Made by a program: the position numbers and the translations under genes. A stretch of DNA of 64,000 nt, taken from positions 1,984,001-2,048,000 of the forward strand of contig NW_025408672.1 of the NCBI RefSeq assembly GCF_020360975.1. The letters run 5' to 3'. Positions 13,633 to 25,936 of this stretch are shown one piece after another (position 1 is the stretch's first letter; the number at the start of each line of letters is the position of its first letter). A model generated the notes under the pieces. That model saw nothing but the letters and a program-made list of their open reading frames with translations. It was not told where the DNA came from and did not search any database. This DNA comes from Hirsutella rhossiliensis. Lineage: Eukaryota > Ascomycota > Sordariomycetes > Hypocreales > Ophiocordycipitaceae.

Positions 13633-16451
13633 CTTATAGCTTTTTTCTTATTTAATATACTTATAAGGCTATTCTTATAGTCTTTATTAAAGCTTATAAA
13701 GCCTTATTAAACTAAGGATACTACCTTAAAGTATAGAAAAAAGCTATAAGAATTATACTTCTTAAGTAAAATAAGCTAAACTATACTATCCTTAAAGCTT
13801 ATAAAGTTATAAGTTTACTTAAATACTAAGATTAAGTCCTTAAAAAGCTATATACTACTTAGCTAAGCTTTTTAGTTAATATCGTTAGGCTTTTAAACCT
13901 TATATAGCTAAGGGGATAAAAATAGTAGTTAGCTATAAATATAGCCTTCCTCCTTTTATACTATATCTAAAAAAAGTAAAAGTTTAATAAGAAGGCTATT
14001 ACTAGTACCTTCTTATTAAATATAAAGGGCGCCTTTAATTTTATATTAAAGGAATAGCTTATAAAGTTCCTTAAGGACTTAAACCTCTTTAAGGCCTTTA
14101 TAAGCTAAGTAAACTACTTTCTTATTAAAAGAGAGATCTAGCTAGCCTTTAAAGGGTAAGTCTAGCTTCTTATAGACCTAGTAAAAAGGGTATCTTAAGG
14201 GTCCCTTATTAGCCTTATTTTACTCCTTTTAAATATAAGGGGGATACTAGTAGCTAAAGGGTACTAGCTACCTTATATAAATAACTTTAATATCTTTATA
14301 ATATTAACCTTAGCTAAGAAGAACGTTTAATAGCTAAAGGTAATAGCTATTAACTTATTTAAATAAGCTAAGGACTAAGGGGTTTACTTTAACCTTTTAA
14401 AGATAAAACTTAATTACTTTAATAAGTAAAAGCAGCTTATTTTAAAGGGTATAATAGTAAGAGGTATATTTTTTAAGGTAAAGCCCTTAGTATAATAACT
14501 AAGGGTCTTCTTTAATTCTAAGCTCTTATTTAAATAATATATTAAAAGGAAGGTAGCCTTTATATAAGCTACTTTTAAAAGACTATCTTACTTATCCTTT
14601 ATATAAAGAGGCTTATTATTTAAAGCCTTTAAGTTATCGGAAAACGCAGTTATTAGTTATATATATTAATTATAGCGTACTTATTAAAGCGCGCGTTTTA
14701 CTTTTACCTATATAATATAATAGTCTTCGCGATATAAGTAGCTCTACTAAGCCTATATAACTTTTATAGTAAACTATAGGGCCTAGCTTTAATATAAGGG
14801 GCCTAAGACCCTTAAGAGCCTTATAGAGCCTTTTTAAAGGCTTTAAAATTAAGCTTTTTAAAAGGTCTTAGGGACCTTTAAAGGATCCCTTATTAAGGCT
14901 TTAAAAGCTAAAGCAGCGCTATTATTACTAAAGGTATAATTTAAAAAGGTATACCTCTCTTATACCCTTTAAACCTTATACTTCTTACTTAGTTACCTTA
15001 TAAAGTAAGCTTATAACCTAGCTATATAAAATACCCTTATAAACTTAAGCTTTAACTTAAGGGCCTTAAGCTATATTAAGCCTTATATATAGCTTTTTTA
15101 CTTCCTTAAAGGCCTATTAAGTATTATAAGACTTAGTTATAACTTAAAAAAAAGGAAAGCTAGCTAAGAGCCCTTATTAGCTTTAAAGCCTAAAGCTATT
15201 ATTATAATAATAAAAGCCCTTAAGCCCTTAGTTAAGAAGTAGTATTAATACCTCTTAGCTAGCTTAGCTAGCTTAAAAGACTTCGGGCTATAGCCCTTAG
15301 CCTTTTATATTAACGGCTTTAAAGGGTGCTTTAAGAGGTCCCTTATAAAGACTAATACTTACTCCTTTTATAAAATAAGCTTAGAAAATAAGCTTAATAA
15401 AGCGTACTATAAGAACCTAGGGCCCTTAATTAAAGTAGATAATATAAAGCTACTTATAATACTAAGGGTCTTAAAGGACTTAGCTAAGAGGCCTTAGCCC
15501 TTAAGGCTTAGCCCCCTTAACCCCCTTATTAAAGCTTATATTATTATAAATAGCTAAGCTACTATAAGGAAGGTTATAAGGTTCTTAGACCTAGTTATAT
15601 ATATTAAAACGCTCTTATTTAGCTTAGAAGCCTTTTATAATATATAGCTATATTAATACCTTAGCTACCTAGGGATCTTTAGTAATAAGCTAGTTAACTA
15701 GCTAAATAAAAAAGTCTTAAAGGCCCTTACTTAAGGGACCCTTTTAATCTTTATTAGCTACTTATAAAGAAAGGTCTAGTAAGCTACTAAGGACTATTAA
15801 AAGGGCCTTTAAGTTACTAAGGTAATTAAAAGCCTTAAGGCTAAGAGCTTAAGTAAGTACTATATATTTATTTAAAAGACTACCCGCTTAGCCCTTAGCT
15901 TAGAAAAGGACCTTATAAGGAGGCCTAGGCTAACTTTCTTAGGTTTTTACTCGCTCTTTTTTAAGGTTAGCTTTTTATTTTCCTTCTTAGAAAAAACTAA
16001 TAAGGTAAACTAAGATAACTACTACTATAGCTAAGGAAGGTATATAGCTAAGCACTTTATCTTAAGGTACCTAAACTATAGGAGGGAAAGAGAGGTTTAT
16101 TACTAAACCTTTAAGAGATAAAAAGGGGCCCTTAGCTTACTTATTCTTTATAGCTTTAAGAAAGGAAAGGAAGCCCTTTTAACCTTCTTAGCTAATATAA
16201 AGATAAGGATAGCTAAGTAGCTTAATAAGGAGAAACCTAAGGGCCCTAGGGCCTTTAAAGGGAAAGAATACTATATAAAAGAAACTAAACTAACCTTTTA
16301 TTTATTATTGCTTTTATATCTACCCTTTATTTAATTAATTATAAGCTCCTAAGCTTTATAGCTAGCTAAGATAACTAATAAAAGCCTAGGCCCTTACTAG
16401 CCTTACTATAGCCTTAAAAGCTATATATAAGTAATAATATAAAATATTAAT

Positions 16452-16813
16452 TTAACTAAGAGTATATACCTCTTACTAATAAAACTTAGCTTAGACCTAA
16501 CTTAAGACCTTAGCTTAAGTTAAAGGTAGGCTTTTACCCCCTTTTTAACTTAAGGGCTATAATAAGTAACTAAAAAGCTAAGTCCCGCTTAAAGGAAGGT
16601 TTAAAAAGCTAATACCTTTTAAAGACTTTGAAAGAAAGGCTTAAAGCTTAAAACTAAGACTAATACTAAGAGGATATTAAGATAAAAAATAATAAAATAA
16701 GTTTAGGGCCTACTTAAACTACTAGCTTAATTTAGCTTAGTAAGATTAAAACTACCTTCTTTAAACTTAGCTTAGCTTTATTTTAAGCTAGCTACTTTTA
16801 GCTAAACTTAGTA
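16452..16813 (+). mobile_element. Head of a second LINE copy, truncated
   Basis: This stretch repeats the LINE 5' region at 4371-4700, including the shortened C tract and the AAGCTAATACCTTTTAA segment, and it begins directly after the 3' end of the first LINE. The LINEs are therefore head to tail. It breaks off before any coding domain. Bases 16814-16843, which follow, resemble a short piece of a minus-strand copia-A LTR. Confidence 0.7.
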
Positions 16814-19800
16814 TAAAAAAGATATAAGAAATATATATAAAGTTATTATAAAGTATAGCTTAATTTTATAGTTCTCTTCTTAGAGATATACCTTAATAAA
16901 AAGGACTAAGAAAGCTAAAAACACTTAGTATAAAAGAAGGAAGAAGGAGCTAAAAAGAAGTATAAAAAGGAAGGTAAGGGTATAAAGGGAAGTAAAAGTA
17001 GCGATAGCTTCTTATAAAGGTAGCGAGAGATAGGACGGTTATACTAGTAATAGCTAAAAAAGAAAGGAAAAACTAGTAAAAAGCTCGGTAGTTAAAAGGA
17101 TATTAATAGCTTCTTTAAGTAAGATCTTTTTTATTAATTAAGATACTAGATAAGTATAAAGAAGGGCGTTAAATAAAGGAAAGAAGGATAATTAAAGTAA
17201 TATAATAATTACTCCCTTACTATAATTACTACCCTTATAATAATTAAATATCTCTACTTTACTTATCTAACCTCTTACTTTTACTTTTACTTTAATATAC
17301 TTTATATATACTTCTTATATCTTTCTTTATAAGAGTTATAAGCTTAGGAGTAATAGTATTCTTATACCTTTTAGCTACTATAAAGGGCACCTTTTTCATA
17401 TCTCTTATAGCTCCCTTTTACCCTTCTTACTAAAAAAGCTAATTTTTAACTAACCTTTCTACCCTTCTCTTATAATAATATTTAAAAATTACTTCTTTAC
17501 TATCTTTATAGTCTATAAAACGATTTTTATAAAGCCTTAAGATTAAGATAAGTAGGTAAAGGAGCAATAAGATTATAAAAATAAAACTATTTATAATTTA
17601 GTCTTCTTTAATAAGTAGGACCCTCTTAAGCCCTTTCTTTATCCTAAGGTAATAAAATATATAAAAAGAGCTTCCTTCTTTTTTAAGCTAACCTTTATAT
17701 AATAAAGAGCTTTTTTTACTACCTTAGGTAATTATAAGAGTTACTAAAAAGAATACCTTTATAAAATAAAGCTACTAACTACTACTTATATAGTTATAAT
17801 AGAATCTATTAGTATTATAAAGCTAATCTCTTTTTAAGAAAAAGAGACTCTTAAGTAATAGCTTTTAAAGCTTAAGACCTTAATAGGTCCCTTAAAGGGC
17901 TATATAACTAACTATATTAAGAGGATTTATATAGTATACCTAAGAGCTTTTTCTACTAAGAACTTACTAGTTTCTTTATAGCTAAATAAGTAAAAAGAAA
18001 TCCTTAAGGAAGCTAATTAATACTTCTTAATAAAAGGTCTATCTAACTAATAGCTATAGGATATATCTCTATTAATAAAGCCTATTAATAATAGTTACTT
18101 AACTATCTTTAAAGAAGCTAGCTAGGAACTAAATAAAGAGGCTATTAAAGTATATTAGTAAGTAGTCTTATTCCTTTATAGCTAGCACTTAACTTAGACG
18201 GCTTAACCTACTACCCCTATAGCTACTATAGCCCCTCTAGCTATAGCTCTTATAACTACTACTATAGCTACTACCCCTTTAGCTCCTCCTCCCTTATAAG
18301 CCTTTATACTATCTTTAATAGCTGCCTTAGTCCTAGGCCTAGCTCTACTTATTACTCTAGGCCCGGGCCCGGTCCCGTTAGTTAGACTAGCCTAACTAGT
18401 CCCTTAGTAGACCTTTTAGTCTATTAGTCGAAAGGTTAAAAAACTAATCGAAATTAAACCTTTTTATTAAAATAAGCAATAAAAGGTAAAAAGGGGGGGT
18501 TTTTAAGTAAACCTTTTAAAAAGAGATAGGGACTCCTTAAAGAGATATTAAATAAGGAGGAATCGACCTACCTACTAAGTATATAAAAAGCCCTATTAGC
18601 TAGAAAACTATTAGTAGGTCTTTAAGGAAAACCGACTTAAAAGAGTTAGCCCTTTAAAGAGGCTATAAGAAATAGTATAATAGTCTCTTAAAGAGGACCC
18701 CTTATTATAAAAGAAGATAGACGAGATTTAAGTTACTAAGAAATAGTAACTAACGCCGCTACCTTTATTTAAGCCGTAAATTTAAGGAAAAATTATTAGT
18801 ATAGTAAATCTAGCCTTTATCTTTCTTATAAATTAATAAGGCTAAGACTAACCGTTAAGACGTTTAAATTATCCTCTATAAAAATTAGCTATCCTTAACT
18901 CTAGTACTTCCCTTAATATCTATAATAGACTCTTATAATTTTAGTCCTTTAAGAAGGTATAAAGGGAATACCTTATTACTAAGGAATTAAATATATAGAT
19001 AAAGGGATATAAAAGGGTAAGTTTTATAATAAAATTACTTAATAGGTCTATATAAATTCTTCGACGAAAAAGGGTAGCCTTTTACCTTTAATTTTTAATA
19101 AGCTTTATTTCCTTCTACTTTCTTTAAAAGGAAGGAATCTTTTAAGATATAACTACTAAGCCTATAAGGCTAGTCTAAAATAATTAAACGATTAAGCTTA
19201 TTAAGGAAAAATTCGGTTAATTTATTCTTAAATTTCGACCTATTTATAAGAAGGAACTACTTAGGAAGTTAGCTTTCCTTACTAATAGGGTAGGTTTTAA
19301 GGACCCTCTTCTAGCAGCCTAGAAAAACAGTCTTCTTTAATATATATAACTTAGTTATATAGGCCCCCTAGCTTTATAAAAGCTAGGCTAATAATAGGGC
19401 GTATAAATAAGAGGACTAAAGACCGTTAAATATAGATATTATAGCTAAGGAAAGACTAAGAGACGAATTTCTAAACGAACCCCTTTATAGCTAGACTAGC
19501 TATATAAGGAAATTTAGGTCGACTAAACTAACGTTCTAAGGGATTAAGAAAGCTTTATTAAAGTAATGTCTTTTATAGACGCCCTTTTAAAGATAGTTTT
19601 CCCTTATTTCTTATAGACCTACCTAAGTAAGTATAACTAGTCTACCTTTTAGGACTTTATTAACTAAATAAAATCCTACTTTAGTTATAAGGTAAAGAAG
19701 ATACGGTTTAATAAAGAGCTATTTATAAAGGATATTTTAAATTAGCTTTAAAAAAGAGGTATTTTACCCCTCTTATTAGCACTAAATACCTAGGCCTAGA

Positions 19801-21900
19801 ATAGAGGGGTAGAAAGATTAAGGGGTACTATAATAAAAAGGGCCTATACGATAAGACTTACTATAAGGCTTCCCTATAACCTTTAAAGGAAAGTTATTAA
19901 GACCGCCTATTACTTATAAAACCGGACCCTTAAAGGAACTACCTAAGGAATAAACTAGAAATCTCCCCTTAAGGTCTTTATAAAAAAAAGGGCCTTACTA
20001 GCCTACCTTTATACTTATAGTTATAAGGTATATACTATAACTACTAATATATAGCTAAAAAGGAAAAAGAAAAGAAAGCTTAACCTTAGAGCTTTTATTA
20101 GTTACCTTATTAGCTATAATTCTATAAATATCTTCTAGATATAGATTCCTCTTTTATAAAAGGTTATTTTAACTAGGGATATAATTTTTCTTAAGGTATA
20201 TAAGTAAAAGCGAAATTTTAAGAAATAAAGGAATTACGTAAAACTATATAATAAAAGGGAAGAAGGAGTATAAGATAGGATTTTTAATAGAATTTATTAG
20301 TAGTATATTAATATATAAAAAAGGTATTAAAGTTAATAATTCTATCTCTATTTACTAATAGATATACTATCTTATATAGATAAATATAGCTAAATAAAAG
20401 AACCTTTTAAGACTAGATTTAAGCTACTATATAGCCTTAAGACTAAGGAATTCCGTGATCCCTTAAGTATATCTAGAGGTATCTTAGTTCTACTAATATA
20501 TATATTTAAAGGAGGTTAGTCGTACTAGTATTTTTAAGAGGTCTTAGCTAGTATTTTAAGCTAGCTCTTTTCCTTCGATTCTTAATTATACGATAACTAG
20601 CACCCCGTTTAATATATAATAATATATAAAATAGCGAGCGATTCCTACTTTATATAATAGGGTTTTTTTCTATAATTAATATACTACTTATTAGCTTATA
20701 TAATTAAGAGAGTATATTATAGCTACTTTATTTATAATAGGAAAACACCGTTCCTTATAGCTTCCCTTTAAGTATAGATTTATATACTCTTTACTAATTT
20801 ATTTATAGTAGTATATATATAAGGTAAAAACCTAATTTAGGAAAACTATTCTTATACCTTAATAGGATATATAAAAACCTATTCTTTCTTAGGAAAAAAA
20901 TCCTTAGGTATATATTAATAGAAAAACCTATAGTATAAAAAGTCTATAGTTATAATAATTATTTATAGGATAACCTTTTATAAGGTAAAATATATTATTA
21001 CTAAGAAAACCTTAATAGATAAAAACCTAGTAAATATTTCTTTAAGAAACCTAAAAAGGAGAAACCTAGTAAGGGAAAGATATAGAAAGTATAAGAAATA
21101 TATAAAAACCCCTTTTTAATTACTTAGGAACTTATATTAAGGATAGACCGTCTTTAAATTTATACAGTAATCTAGGTCTTAATTCCTTTATAAAAATATT
21201 AGCTATATTATCTTTTAATTTAATATAAAAAACTCTAATTTCCCTTTCTCTTATATTAGTTCTAGTATAATAATAAGCTAATCTTATATACTTAGACCTT
21301 TTATAAAATTCTAGATTTTCTACTAATTTAATAGTAGTAGTATTATCTATTAAAATAAAAGGTATAGTATTAAGAATCTTAATAAATAGATCCTTAGTAA
21401 TATATTTAAAAAGTATATTTAAATAAATAGCTTCTTTATTTACCTTCTTAAGGCTAATATACTTTACTTTATAAGTAGAAAGGGCATTAGCTTTCTACTT
21501 AAAGTAAGCCTAGCTTATTATATTATTATATATATAAAAATAATAACTAAAAAAGGAATTTCCGTTCGTAAACTATTTCTTTTTAAAACTATAATATATC
21601 TTCCTAAAAAAGGAATTCCTTTGCTTTTATAAGCTGAAAGCCTACTATAATAGGTGAATTCGAAGTTCTTAAACCTTCTTTATTAAATTCCTTTAATTTA
21701 TTTAAAGTATAAATTTCTTAGGATATATATAGCTCTTTAGTTTCTCGGTATAATATAATATTTAGACCTAAGAAGTCTTTTATATCTTATAAAATAGTAA
21801 AATCTATAAATTTAGATAATTCTTTAAATAATCTTTCTTTTATTATAGATTTAAAGGGCCTTACTATAAGAAAGTCGTCGACGTATAATACTAAGGCTAT

Positions 21901-22375
21901 TCTCGCGAAGAGAGATACGAGAAGTATATAAAAATATATAAAGGTAAAATTAGAAGTAAGGGGTCGGATAGGTAGGGCAGAGAGATTTAATTCTTACGGG
22001 AGCAGCAATTGCGGCAAGGGAGTAATTATTATATTGCCTTAATTCTCCTTCTTTCCTCTATCTAACCCCCTCTTTATACCCGTCTAGCATCTTAATTAAT
22101 AAAGAAGATCCTACTTAAAGAAGCTACTAATGTCCCTTTAACTACCGAGCTTTTTGCCGGTTTTTCTCCTCCTTTCTAGCCGTTGCCGGCATATCCGTCT
22201 TATCTCTCGCCACCTCTATAGGAAGCTATCGCTACTTTTGCTTCCCCTTATGCCCCTACCCTCCTCTCTATACCTCCTTTTAGCTCCTTCCTTAAAACCT
22301 GTTTTTTAGCTTCCTAGGTCCCTCGTGCTAAGGGATATCTCCGAGAACTACGAAATTAGGCCACGCTTCGCGACA
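21901..22375 (-). repeat. Solo LTR, copia-A family, least mutated copy
   Basis: A 475-bp LTR with almost intact ends (starts TCTCGCGAAG, ends CTTCGCGACA), so the family LTR reads TGTCGCGAAG to CTTCGCGAGA on its own strand. GCTAT target duplications lie at 21896-21900 and 22376-22380. It interrupts the copia-B reverse transcriptase just past YVDD. It keeps more CA, TG and CG than its surroundings and so is the youngest layer of a three-level nest. Confidence 0.93.
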
Positions 22376-25300
22376 GCTATACTATAGTCCTTATTTATAA
22401 ATACTTATTTATTTATTAAAAAAGGAATAAATCTAAGTTTATTTAATATAACTTTTAAATATTTATACTAAAGCTTAGGACTTTATTTTAGGCTATATAA
22501 TACTTTCTTTAGCTTTACTTTAATTTAATAGGTTTTATATAGGTCTAGGAATTTAGTTAATTTAATACCTTTAGCTCTATAAGCTAATCTATATTTTAAA
22601 TAATATTCTTTAAGAGCGTATTCTTTATAGCCTATAGGGAGATCGATATATACTTCGCTAACTATATCGGTATATATAAAGGCATTTATTATATCTATTT
22701 ATAAAGCTTTAAATTTATAGATAATAGCTAAAATAAGTAGAATTCTAATAGATTTAGGTCTAGCTATAGTTAAGAAGGTATCTAGGAAATCTAAGCTATA
22801 GATCTACTAAAATCCTATATTATAAAACGGGCTTTATATTTTATTATATTATTTTAACTATCCTTTTTAATAGTATAGACCTAGCGGCCTCTTATAGCCT
22901 CCTTATCCTTAAGGAGGTAGGAAAAATTCCTAAGTTTTATATTTTACTAGCTAGATTATTTCCTTAATTATAGCTTCTTTCTAAAATACTACTTTAAGGC
23001 TATTTATTACCTATTTATAGGTCTTTAGAATTTTTAGATCCTAATTTTCTATACTTACTAAAATTAACTCTCTATAATTATAGTTTAAAAATAAATTAAC
23101 GTTAGGGTATTTAATATAGTTAAAATAGAACCCTTTTAGCTTCTTAGGTAATTATACTACTATTTTACTCGTAGTAAGAATAGGATCGTTATTTAGAGAC
23201 TCTTTTTTTATAAATAGTAAGGGACTTTTATCTTTAGGTTCTTTAATAGCTTCTTTTATAAGGATAAAGCTTTCTAGCTTATCTTTATTTAGAATAGAAT
23301 TAAAATTAAAGGTATTATTATTACTAGAATCTTTTAGATTTTCTATAAATTTATTTTCTAGTATAGTAATATCTCTAGAAATAGTAATCTTTCCCTTAGA
23401 AAAGTCTTAGATTTTATATATATTTTCTAAATAGCTTACTATTATTCCCTTAAAAGCTCTATTATCTAGCTAATCTTTAAGGTCTTTATTCTTATAATAT
23501 ATAAGGCTTCTAAAGGTCTTAAATTTATTTAAGGTCTTAAAGGGTAGTATTATATTATCTCTCTTTTTTATAGGACTTTTAAATCCTATTATAGAATACG
23601 GTAATCTATTATATAAATAAGTAGCTATTAAAACAGCTTCTCCCTATAGGTATTTAAGAAGCTTAGTAGTAAATAAAAGAGCTCGTACTTTTTCTAATAT
23701 AGTACGATTTATTCTTTTTATTCTACTATTAGATTCTAGCGTCCTAGGAGGACTAAAATTAAAGGTAACTCCTTCTTTTTTATAGTAGAGCTTTATTTTA
23801 GATATAAATTCTTTAGCATTTTTAGAAAATGCTTCCCTAATCCTAGTATTTTTAGGGTTATTTTCTACCCTATTTTTAAATTCTAGGAACCTATCTAGAG
23901 CTTCCCCCTTTTTTTAAAGAAGGTATATTTCTAGAAATTAGGTTCCTACGTCTAGGAAAGAAATATAATAGTAATATTTATTATAAGTAGGCACTTTAAT
24001 TAGCCCTTAAATATATAATACTATTATTTCTAAATAGGTGTAAGACTTATATAAAGGTTATTTATTAACCTTATTTATTACTTTAGCTTTAATATATATT
24101 TCGTATTATCTTATTTTATTTTCCTCTTTTAAAGGTATTTTTATATCCTTATTATATCTTTTTAATATTTCTAAAATAGCCCTACTATTTATATATACTA
24201 AGTATAAGTACTAAGTATAAAAATCTATATCCTTTGCCTTTAAAGATATAATAAGGATTAATTAGCTTTCTAGTAAAGGTTCTATAAGAATATAATATAA
24301 TCTATTTCTAAGAAATCCTTTAGTAAGGACCTTAGCCTTATTATTTAATAAAAGGACTTTATTTCCTCTTATTAAGTTATAGATATTATTAAATTAAGAT
24401 TAGGATAGTATATTTACCCTTAATTTAGGTATATAAAAGCAGTTTTAAAGGATATACCTTTTACTACTATATAGGAACTTAAATACTAAGTCCCCCTTTC
24501 CTTTTACTAGTATAAAAGAAGCTTTTCCCTAGTAAACTTTAAACTTAATTTCTTTATAGTTAATAAGGAAATTTATATTTAATACTATATACTTAGTAGC
24601 TTTAGTATTATAAATAAAATTAAAGATCCTTTTATTCTTATAACTAGGAAATCCTCCCTTTTTTACCTTTAAGACTAATTCCTTTATTCTAGGATTTAAG
24701 GCTTCTAAAAGTCCTAAAAGAGAGTCTTTATTAGCTTCTACTATAAGGGTATTTATAGAGGTTAAAATTACTTTTAAATCCTTAGACGTTTATATAGGGG
24801 TCGGAGTCCTAGAGAGGTCTATAAGGTTAATATCTAGGTTTATATTTTCTTACAAAGCTATATTTAAGACCTTATTACTATCGTTTAAATTAAACTCTAG
24901 CTTTATAATTCGAGCCTTCCTTCTTTTATTAGTAGTAGAAATACTATTAAAACGGGATTTCTTCTTAAAAGAAAAAGAAGAAGAAAAAGAAGATTTTCTC
25001 TTCTTAGAAATTTAAGTCCTATCGTCCTTTTTTCCTTTATTTAAAACCTAATAAGTCGGAGCCTTATTTAGGTATACTTTATAGCAATTTACTATAAAAT
25101 GCCCTAGTTTTTTATATTCCTTATAATAAGGAGTATCTATTAAATTTCTATATAATTTTTAAGGCTTCCTTTATATTAAGAAGGCTTTCTCTAAAGATTT
25201 ATCTATATCCTTTATTCTTCTAGCTTTATTTAAAAAAAACTATTTATTAGGGTTTTAAGGGTAAACGCTATAGAGTTATACCTAAGGCTCTATATAATAT

Positions 25301-25924
25301 TTATAATATAGCTTCTAAACTCCTTATTAAGGTAATTTAGAATCTATACTATAAGAATAACTTCCGGAATTTCTATATTATAGGATTTTAAATCCTTATA
25401 AATTTCCTTTACCTTATAAAGGTATTTTTCTAAATTAAAGTCTAAGGGACTAAGATTAAAGAGCTACTTAATAAGTAGATAATTTAACGAAAGGTTTAAC
25501 GGATTATATAGCTTTTTAAGCTTATCCTACGCTTCTTTAGTATTTTTTAGATACCGAATTTATATTAAAGAACTATCTTTAACTTAAAGGAATATTATAA
25601 ATAAAGCCTCTATAGTCTATATATAATTTACTTACTTTAGAGCGGTAATAAGCTTTTCTTTTATAAGGATAGCTTCTATCCTTATAGTCTATAAGGTATA
25701 ATTTAAATTTCCCTTAAGTCTAGTAAATTCGTATTCTTTCTATCTACTTATTTTATATAAATTCGGTATTATTTCGTTTATAGGAATCGAGAAGTATAGA
25801 TAGGAGTTTAAGAGCGTAGGAAGGTAAAAGAAGTTAAGGGAAATTCGAAAGGAATTTTAATCTAGTATTTCGACGAGGGATTTTAAAGGTATAAGTTAAT
25901 TTCCTAGCTTAAAAGGAGTAAGCC

Positions 25925-25936
25925 GGGCTTATAACC
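25925..25936 (-). promoter_or_regulatory. Primer-binding site of copia-B (initiator tRNA-Met half type)
   Basis: Directly next to the 5' LTR the minus strand reads GGTTATAAGCCC, which before RIP was probably GGTTATGAGCCC. Its complement is GGGCTCATAACC, the initiator tRNA-Met anticodon stem-loop. It is independent of copia-A and supports the same priming mode. Confidence 0.55.

Larger units (their letters stand above)
4371..16451 (+). mobile_element. Tad1-like LINE (non-LTR retrotransposon), split by copia-A copy 1
   Basis: About 5.8 kb of element remains once the copia insertion (7362-13632 plus one target copy) is removed, a normal length for fungal Tad1-clade LINEs. Marks in order: a CCHC-like knuckle near 5745-5800 (Cys codons now Tyr, reading YYNYKGEH); an endonuclease-like start near 5900-6010 (YNINR, then LILLKEPYFY, matching the family's QEP motif); reverse transcriptase from about 13687, where the frame reads YLKV-stop-KKAIRIILLK and then KAYKVISLLK, the LINE pattern preceding the palm; an RNase H-like FYINGFKG near 15305; and a decayed C-terminal CCHC near 16020-16077. 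No frame is intact. Confidence 0.82.
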
